Assembly: GCA_030762175.1 (NCBI GenBank)
Contig: CM060842.1
Location: 65,464,001-65,528,000, forward strand
From: Metallyticus violacea
Lineage: Eukaryota > Arthropoda > Insecta > Mantodea > Metallyticidae
Reading direction: 5' to 3'
Length of the DNA: 64,000 nt
Made by a program: the position numbers and the translations under genes. Each line of letters opens with the position of its first letter. Within the stretch, counting starts at the first letter, position 1. Under the pieces are notes generated by a model. The model was not told the origin of the DNA. It ran no database searches and worked only from the letters and a program-made list of their open reading frames with translations. Shown here piece by piece: positions 58,440 to 64,000 of this stretch.

Positions 58440-59320
58440 TGAACTTAAACATGATTATACGAGTTCTGAAGATAGCTCACGTGAAGGACGTCCGAAAAGT
58501 GGCGCAACAGCAGAATTTGTTTGAACAAATACACTATATATATTATGACAGGCGTGTTAAAATGCTTGAAACTGTTGATGCTCTAGGCATTTTTCAATTT
58601 CATATGAAGAACGGCATTTGAAAAATCTTTGCGCAAGATGGATGCCATGATTGCCAACAGCAGATCAAAAATGAATTCACATGAAAACGTCGGAACAGGG
58701 TTTAGAGAGTCTTAACTAAGATAGAACTAATGTGCGTCGACTTATATAAATGTGGATACACTTGAATCCAACCTCACACACAATCGAAACAGCAGTCAAA
58801 ACAATAGACAGAAGCCCAAAGAAGACAAAATTCGGCTCCATCTGCAGAAAAGACTACTGCACTAGTCTTTTGGAATATTAAAGGAATTTTACTAATTGTT
58901 TATCTTCAGAAAGATAAAAACATAAGCTAAAAGTACTATTCCTATTTTTAAGCCAACTGGATAAAAAATTCGTGAAAAATGATCCGGTTTGCAGAGGGAA
59001 AATGTTTCATCAAAGACGAAGCACCTGCTCACAAAAATGTTTTAGTAATAGGAAAATTAAGAGATTTGTAGAATGGATTATGGTAACATCTACCACACTT
59101 CCCAGAGATTTAGCTATCTCTGACGTCCATCTCTTCCCAAAATTTAAACTCTTTCTCAGTGTCCGCATTTTTCATTCAAATAAACAGGTGATGGCAGCCA
59201 TAAAGAAGAATTATGTATAGCTTCCGAAAAATAAATTCAGAGCATTGCTGGTATAAATGTACTGACTTTAAAAACAGTTGATGTTAAAAACTAATTCTTT
59301 CGTGTTAAACCGATAACTTT
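58440..59320 (+). pseudogene. mariner (DD34D-type) transposase relic
   Basis: The visible order matches mariner transposase: REGRPKSGATAEFVEQIH, DRRVKMLETVDALGI (helix-turn-helix), NLCARWMP, a VDTLESN piece with the first Asp, PKKTKFGS, TALVFWN-like sequence, a HQ-DEAPAHK box with the second Asp (one frameshift), and DLAISDVHLFPKFKLF with the third Asp, then HSNKQVMAAIKKN. The last part is continuous at 58972-59220. Numerous stops lie upstream. Terminal repeats were not found. Confidence 0.8.
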
Positions 59321-60059
59321 TAAGACCGGCCTTTATTTATCTACATATGTTTACTGCAAACACATCTTTTCTTCTTCTTCTTTCTTTAGAATATGTCATT
59401 AAATTAGGCTTACTTTGAAAGCTTTATACAATTTTACGTTTACTTAAGAATTAAAATAAAATGCACTTTTCAACATGTTATTTTGCAATAATTACAAACT
59501 ACTATTAGTGAAATACATTTACTTAACAATAACGTTAATTAATTGCAGCAGCAAGTATAAGCCTAATTACAATATTGGGTATTATTGATATCATTTCAGT
59601 ACAGTTTGTTCCATAACAAAATTTAAAATGAATGAATGAAATATAATATATAAATATGAATAAATATTATAAAAATATAAATTCGACCATGGAGGTTTTT
59701 AATATTTTAAATCATATTAAACGTTCCTATTCAGACAAAATCCTCTTTTATTTTAGTAAAATTTTAATTTAAGGTATTCCACAATGTTATATCTACGCGT
59801 AAGGAAGTTTACAAATAGAATCATCAATAAAAGACGGGAAATGGAAGAAAATGTACGGAAAATTCAGATGGGTATTATCTGGGATTCTCACAATTGCTCT
59901 TAGTTCATCTATAAAGTGCAACATCACATTTAGGATATTGTTGCTCTTTTTAGTAAGACATGCATTTTTATGTACGAATGTTGCTCAATGAAGATTTGTT
60001 TTTTATTTATTTATTTATTACAACATACATTTTACTCATCCTCAAATTCCTAACTGGAT
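59321..60059. other. no recognisable feature
   Basis: AT-rich spacer between two mariner relics. Confidence 0.45.
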
Positions 60060-60710
60060 GCAATTCAACTGTCCCAGTCTTCAAAGACATGCTCGAAACC
60101 ACTTGACAGGTCCTTCAGAATCGCCTCCGCAGCCTTCACCACTATAATGATGGAAAATTCTCCCATGAAGGTGTTTCTTCAATTTGAAGAAAAGGAAAAA
60201 GAAACACAGGTCTATATCTGGACAATAATGCGGCTGCGTATTATCGTGGTGCAGCATCCACCTTATTGCATTTTGCAAGTGTAGGATGTGGGCTTACAGA
60301 GTTTTCAGGACATCTACGACATGATGGCATACCATTCCTTGAATATTGAAAAATAAGATGACTATTACTTTCCCAGCAGTAGAAACTACTTTATTTTTTA
60401 GTATGGCGGTTATGATGGCGCTTTCCACACAGCTTTGCTGTTTTCTCTCAGGATCGAAATGAGAGAGAATCTTGAGGGAAACTCCGCATTTCCTGTAACA
60501 TCATTTTCAATTACATGGAAATCTGCATGCGAAAGTATTTGCGGGAATGAGCAGTCTTGGAACCGCACTGTTCACCGAGACGTTTCATGTGCAACTTTCC
60601 AGTTACCAACGTGTGTGTGGTCGCCATTCAATGAAATATTCGCGATATATGAAAATTGTTCTTAATGTTATTGGACGATCCTCTCACAATAACAAAAGGG
60701 TGTTATGCAT
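60060..60710 (-). pseudogene. mariner-type transposase relic, internally shortened
   Basis: On the minus strand: REDRPITLRTI near 60690 (start of the helix-turn-helix), a decayed middle, VIENDVTGNAEFPSRFSLIS, KVVSTAGKVIVILFF near 60370, and RWMLHHDNTQPHYC with the second Asp near 60245. The frame then runs directly into FKLKKHLHGRIF, so the segment with the third Asp is lost. The subfamily is the same as the plus-strand relic at 52.3 kb, with which it shares TACAGGAA..GCG.AGTTTC-type stretches. The N-terminal part is cut off. Confidence 0.75.
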
Positions 60711-60954
60711 TAAGCTAACATAATATTATGAATAGCATTAAAAATACAAATTAATAACGCAACGCTAATGCTCTATCGGGAAGAAAAGAGTGAGAAAAGA
60801 TACTTAAGTTTTGTTTCTCTTTTTCATTTACTCTTGGTTCAGGCATATCTAAACCAGTTAAATCTATTTATATTCGCGATTAATATTATTGTTTTAATTG
60901 TTTAAATGCTACCTAACATTTGTCAACGCTTAGATAACATTTCAACTTAGCAGC

Positions 60955-61060
60955 CCCAGGAATCGAACTTCCGTCCAACAAACTGGACCGTATGGCGGAC
61001 ACTATAGCAGTAACCTAATGCGTCCCAGGGTTCTCTATTTGGCTCCGTGATGATTTTTTT
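60955..61060 (-). mobile_element. possible decayed SINE (tRNA-like head)
   Basis: The minus strand reads GGTTACTGCTATAGTG (box A-like) and, ~35 bp on, GGAAGTTCGATTCCTGG (box B-like). The spacing suits a tRNA head. No body matching families A-D is recognised. Confidence 0.35.
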
Positions 61061-61411
61061 TTTTTTTTCCCCAATACAATCGTATGAAAAAATTTCTTCA
61101 AAGGCAAAAGTTTACCAAAATGAAACTGCAACACAATGGAGACAACAGAAATGTCGTTCTTTGACACTTGCACACTGGAATGCCTTTCGGGATGAAGAAT
61201 GAAGTGAAAATATGTAATGATACCATCGAGTCCAAAATCCTGACTTGTCAATTCCCGTTTCAGCGTGCTGTTGTCGTGTAATTCGACACGTACGCTGAAA
61301 ACTGTTCAGCAGTGGGGATGACAAAAGCAGTTAAGAAAAATATAAATAAAGTATAAATTTAAAAATTCCAAGGAATACCATTTGACCATTAAAATGTGTT
61401 ATTATACTCAC

Positions 61412-61790
61412 GTGACTAACAGAATCTTGTTGACACACTGCTTGAGACAAGGGTGCACTAGCTAGATGAAAGCAGGTCTGGCGGTCGCAAGGAAAGGCAT
61501 GGCATTGTTGACTTGTAAAACAGAAAAGAGGGCGGTGACGACGACGTTGGCGGCGATTGGTCGATGTGTTCCCGCCGCCGGCCGGAGGCAGCATGAGTGA
61601 GGTTCCCGATTACGAAAAGTTGGTAGCTAGGTTGTTCAGTACACACCAGTCGAGCGGCGACCACCGAGCAGGGTACATCTTTCGCGCAGCCTTGCACGTG
61701 TCGCGATTGACTGTGCGAGACTCGTTCCGTATCATCTCTTGCTAACAACTTGGATCCTTGAGACTGATCCCATGCTCTTAATACCAACTA
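61412..61790. promoter_or_regulatory. CpG-rich promoter-like patch, possible first exon(s)
   Basis: CpG-dense sequence (GGCGGTGACGACGACGTTGG, CCCGCCGCCGGCCGGAGG) with an ATTGG (inverted CCAAT) at 61556-61560. On the plus strand an ATG in GGCAGCATGAGT (61593) opens 50 codons beginning MSEVPDYEKLVARLFSTHQ. On the minus strand a consensus splice donor GTGAGTAT lies just outside the island (61406-61411). Either or both strands could have a transcript start here. No downstream exon is recognised and no protein family is named. Confidence 0.35.
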
Positions 61791-62837
61791 AACGTTTTAA
61801 AATTACACCCAATGACAGTCATATGCAACACCCTCTTTCAATCCTCATTATGCCAAATTTAATATGAAATTCGCTCATATTCCCCGCATTTAGTTGACGG
61901 ATTTTGTATGCGTTGGTTCAGTTACCTCGGAAGTTCATGGGAAGCGATATATTAGCAGAGGGGAAAATATATAATCGCTCAGGCTGGGAGATGTACCCAT
62001 GCGCCTAATTATACGGTACTGACAGCTTTCGCTACATTGTAAACGCAGGCATTTGTCCGTTTCATTGTTTATTGTGAAAGCATTTTTGTCGTACCTGTTA
62101 TTCTGTAATTTTTTTCTTAATAAAGCCACTTCTTTTTGGTATCTCACATAGATTCTTCTGAAATCTCCCTTAACTACAGCAGAAATAGCGCGAAAAACGC
62201 AACGCAGCGCATAATTATTACGTCATTAGTGTTGCACTAGAGAAAAGGTAAAAATTATACATTTAATTTTAAATAATCTCAGTAAGACTTTAACGTTATA
62301 TAAATAAAAAAGGCACTGTGCACACCAACTTGTTCCTACGTCGTATATGGTTTCTTGAAAGCTCGCCTTTTCCGCTTTTGAGTTGTTTCAGGGCTTCTTC
62401 CTCAATATATAATGTTGCTTCCATAGTTCTGCATGCCAGTTCTACATTCATGTCTTATAGTCTTCTATTTGTTAATTCCCGTGTACGTATTTTCTCGAAT
62501 ATCTTAAACGGTCTATTTTACCTGTTGAACGTATACAGAAAATCCGTTATCATCTACTTGCACTTTTTATTTCCCTTGGGACTTGTAGAACCGTACTACA
62601 TTATTTACCAGAACTGCATTATACAAGGAGACGATTTGATTTTAATCATTTTGTATTATTATTTATGAGCCAAATTGACGTGCTCATTTACCTACGGAAA
62701 ATATCATCGAATACTGTGTAACACTATTTAAGTTTACAAACCATATAATTATATCACATTACAACTAAACCAAAGAATGTCATGAATGCTTTTAATAGCG
62801 GAATTAAACGAAGCACATTACACAAAAAACAAAACAT
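61791..62837. other. no gene recognised
   Basis: A 116-codon plus frame (62318-62668), hydrophobic and AT-driven in composition, is unassigned. Confidence 0.4.
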
Positions 62838-62920
62838 TCACACGGGTGGCCGAAGGGGAGATTTGCGGTTCGATTTCCACCAGGACCGTCCTCTCTATTT
62901 TCCTCAGTTATCGAAGCCTG
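62838..62920 (+). mobile_element. SINE-B head fragment
   Basis: CACGGGTGGCCGAAG, GGTTCGATTTCCACCAGGACC and GTCCTCTC match the head of SINE-B, with a deletion between box A and box B. The tail is not recognisable. Confidence 0.6.
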
Positions 62921-63629
62921 GGACCCAGCAGCCCAGAGCAATGTTGTTTCAGGTTAACCAATGGAGAGTATGATAGGAAGCGCTATCAATAGTCCTATTC
63001 GGTTCGTTTCTCAAGCAGGACTTGCTTTTATACGTAATTAATAAATCATGCCGATTGCGAAAGGCGGTAAAATTCAGTTGAAGGCCTTGGCAGTGATTAC
63101 TTTATTGTGAATGTGCACAGTGTTATAAGTTAATTGTGTAACGAGGTAGCAAACGCCGATATACTGGGTGAAATCATCTAAAACTTGCACCGCAAAATTT
63201 TCTGAAATGGGAGGTACTATTGATGTGCTGCTTTCAGAGAAGTGAAGCTTAAGAGAGGTGCTCATAACTGCAGCCCATGCACAGATATTAATAATTATTA
63301 GAATGTGTATTTCTTCAATAAAGCTACATTTTTCAAATGGAACAATGTTGACATTCAGAAAATAAAACTAAAGGAAATTAGAACGGCAATGCTGTTTTTG
63401 CACGGTTGTAGTGCAAGTAGTTTACGAGCTAAAGTAATAGGAACATTTTAAATATCTATAGCTGCTTGCCTCATTTTACTGCTTGGACATTCGTATGTTT
63501 GTTTACATTTTGTTTCCTTGCCAGTACTTTATGATAGTTCCTGAAGTGGGACGTGGAGGATGGTATTTACTAATGCTGGAAAAAATCGACATGGAAAATG
63601 TAGAAAGAATGGTGTTCTTTCTTGTAATG
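62921..63629. other. no recognisable feature
   Basis: Unassigned sequence; the start of the next transposase relic may lie within 63480-63629. Confidence 0.4.
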
Positions 63630-63960
63630 TGTACGCTGAACGATATTCCAATAGAAGTACTACGCTTGTCTTCACCGAATGTTTCAAAATAGTTGGATTG
63701 GACGAAGGGGGCTGTACTTTGGCCGCCCTTCAACAGATCTGACCGCTTTTTGACATTTCCCTGTGGGAGGATCGCTAAAACACACTACCTACAAGGACAT
63801 GGCGACTACACCAGAAGAAATGAAACGACACATTACAGCTGCCTGTTCTGAAAATACTTCTGAAATGCGACAATGTGTGCAGCAATCTGTACGTGACAGA
63901 CTGGAAACTTTTGTTGTAGCTGGTGGTGCATCATTTTGAACATAACCTGTGTTAAGAGAG
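63630..63960 (+). pseudogene. DUF4817-type transposase C-terminal relic
   Basis: SWIGRRGAVLWPP-like sequence near 63690 is followed, in a shifted frame, by RSDRFLTFPCG. This corresponds to the third-Asp block (usually R-S-P-D-L-T-A-L-D-F). From 63798 a clean frame reads MATTPEEMKRHITAACSENT, then RQCVQQSVRDRLETFVVAGG and a stop near 63937. This is the usual end of such transposases. Frameshifts separate the parts. Anything upstream of the WIGR block is not traceable. Confidence 0.7.
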
Positions 63961-64000
63961 CGCTGACACGTGATACAGTAAAAACACATAAGTACAGAAG

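Overview
The window is eukaryotic, AT-rich, non-coding DNA from a large, repeat-loaded genome, almost certainly an insect. I found no host protein-coding gene that I can name. What can be read is a transposon graveyard. There are DDE-transposon relics of several Tc1/mariner-type groups: DD34D mariner, a DD37D group, elements with the DUF4817-type helix-turn-helix transposase, and pogo/Tigger. There are tRNA-derived SINEs of at least four families, one hAT-like coding fragment, many microsatellites and one ~140-bp tandem array. The antisense translation of the commonest SINE resembles peptides I associate with cockroach (Periplaneta-like) gene sets. That host assignment is inference.

Layout. 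1-4.4 kb: end of a DD37D mariner, a SINE-B fragment, a 189-bp tandem duplication, a mariner relic and a short terminal-inverted-repeat element. 5.3-9.3 kb: a GC-rich open frame of unknown nature, SINE-A, a near-complete 1.33-kb DUF4817-type element, and a pogo/Tigger relic with a SINE nested in it. 10-11 kb: a 54-bp-arm inverted repeat next to a 140-bp-period tandem array. 14-22 kb: SINE-A, SINE-B and SINE-D copies and long microsatellites. 22.9-24.2 kb: a mariner with both terminal repeats and a 55-bp SINE scrap inserted in it. 28.2-29.0 kb: an internally deleted DUF4817-type element with ~135-bp terminal repeats. 31.4-31.8 kb: an open hAT C-terminal fragment with splice-like edges. 36-38 kb and 45.6 kb: SINE-A and SINE-B copies. 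42 kb: a gutted transposase. 50-53 kb: pogo, DD37D and mariner relics in a row. 55-56 kb: SINE-A inserted into a transposase relic. 58-61 kb: two more mariners. 61.4-61.8 kb: a CpG-rich, promoter-like patch. 63.6-64 kb: a transposase C-terminus.

How the parts relate. The SINEs carry internal pol III promoter boxes and are flanked by 8-14-bp target-site duplications, so they were mobilised by a LINE in trans. The DNA transposons are all broken by stops, frameshifts or deletions. Nesting gives a relative order: the SINEs at 8.4, 24.06 and 55.86 kb arrived after the transposons they interrupt. The best leads for something not explained by mobile elements are the hAT-like exon at 31.5 kb, the CpG-rich patch at 61.6 kb, and the open frames at 5.4 and 56.5 kb. 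None is strong enough to call a gene. I did not find a convincing new biological system.
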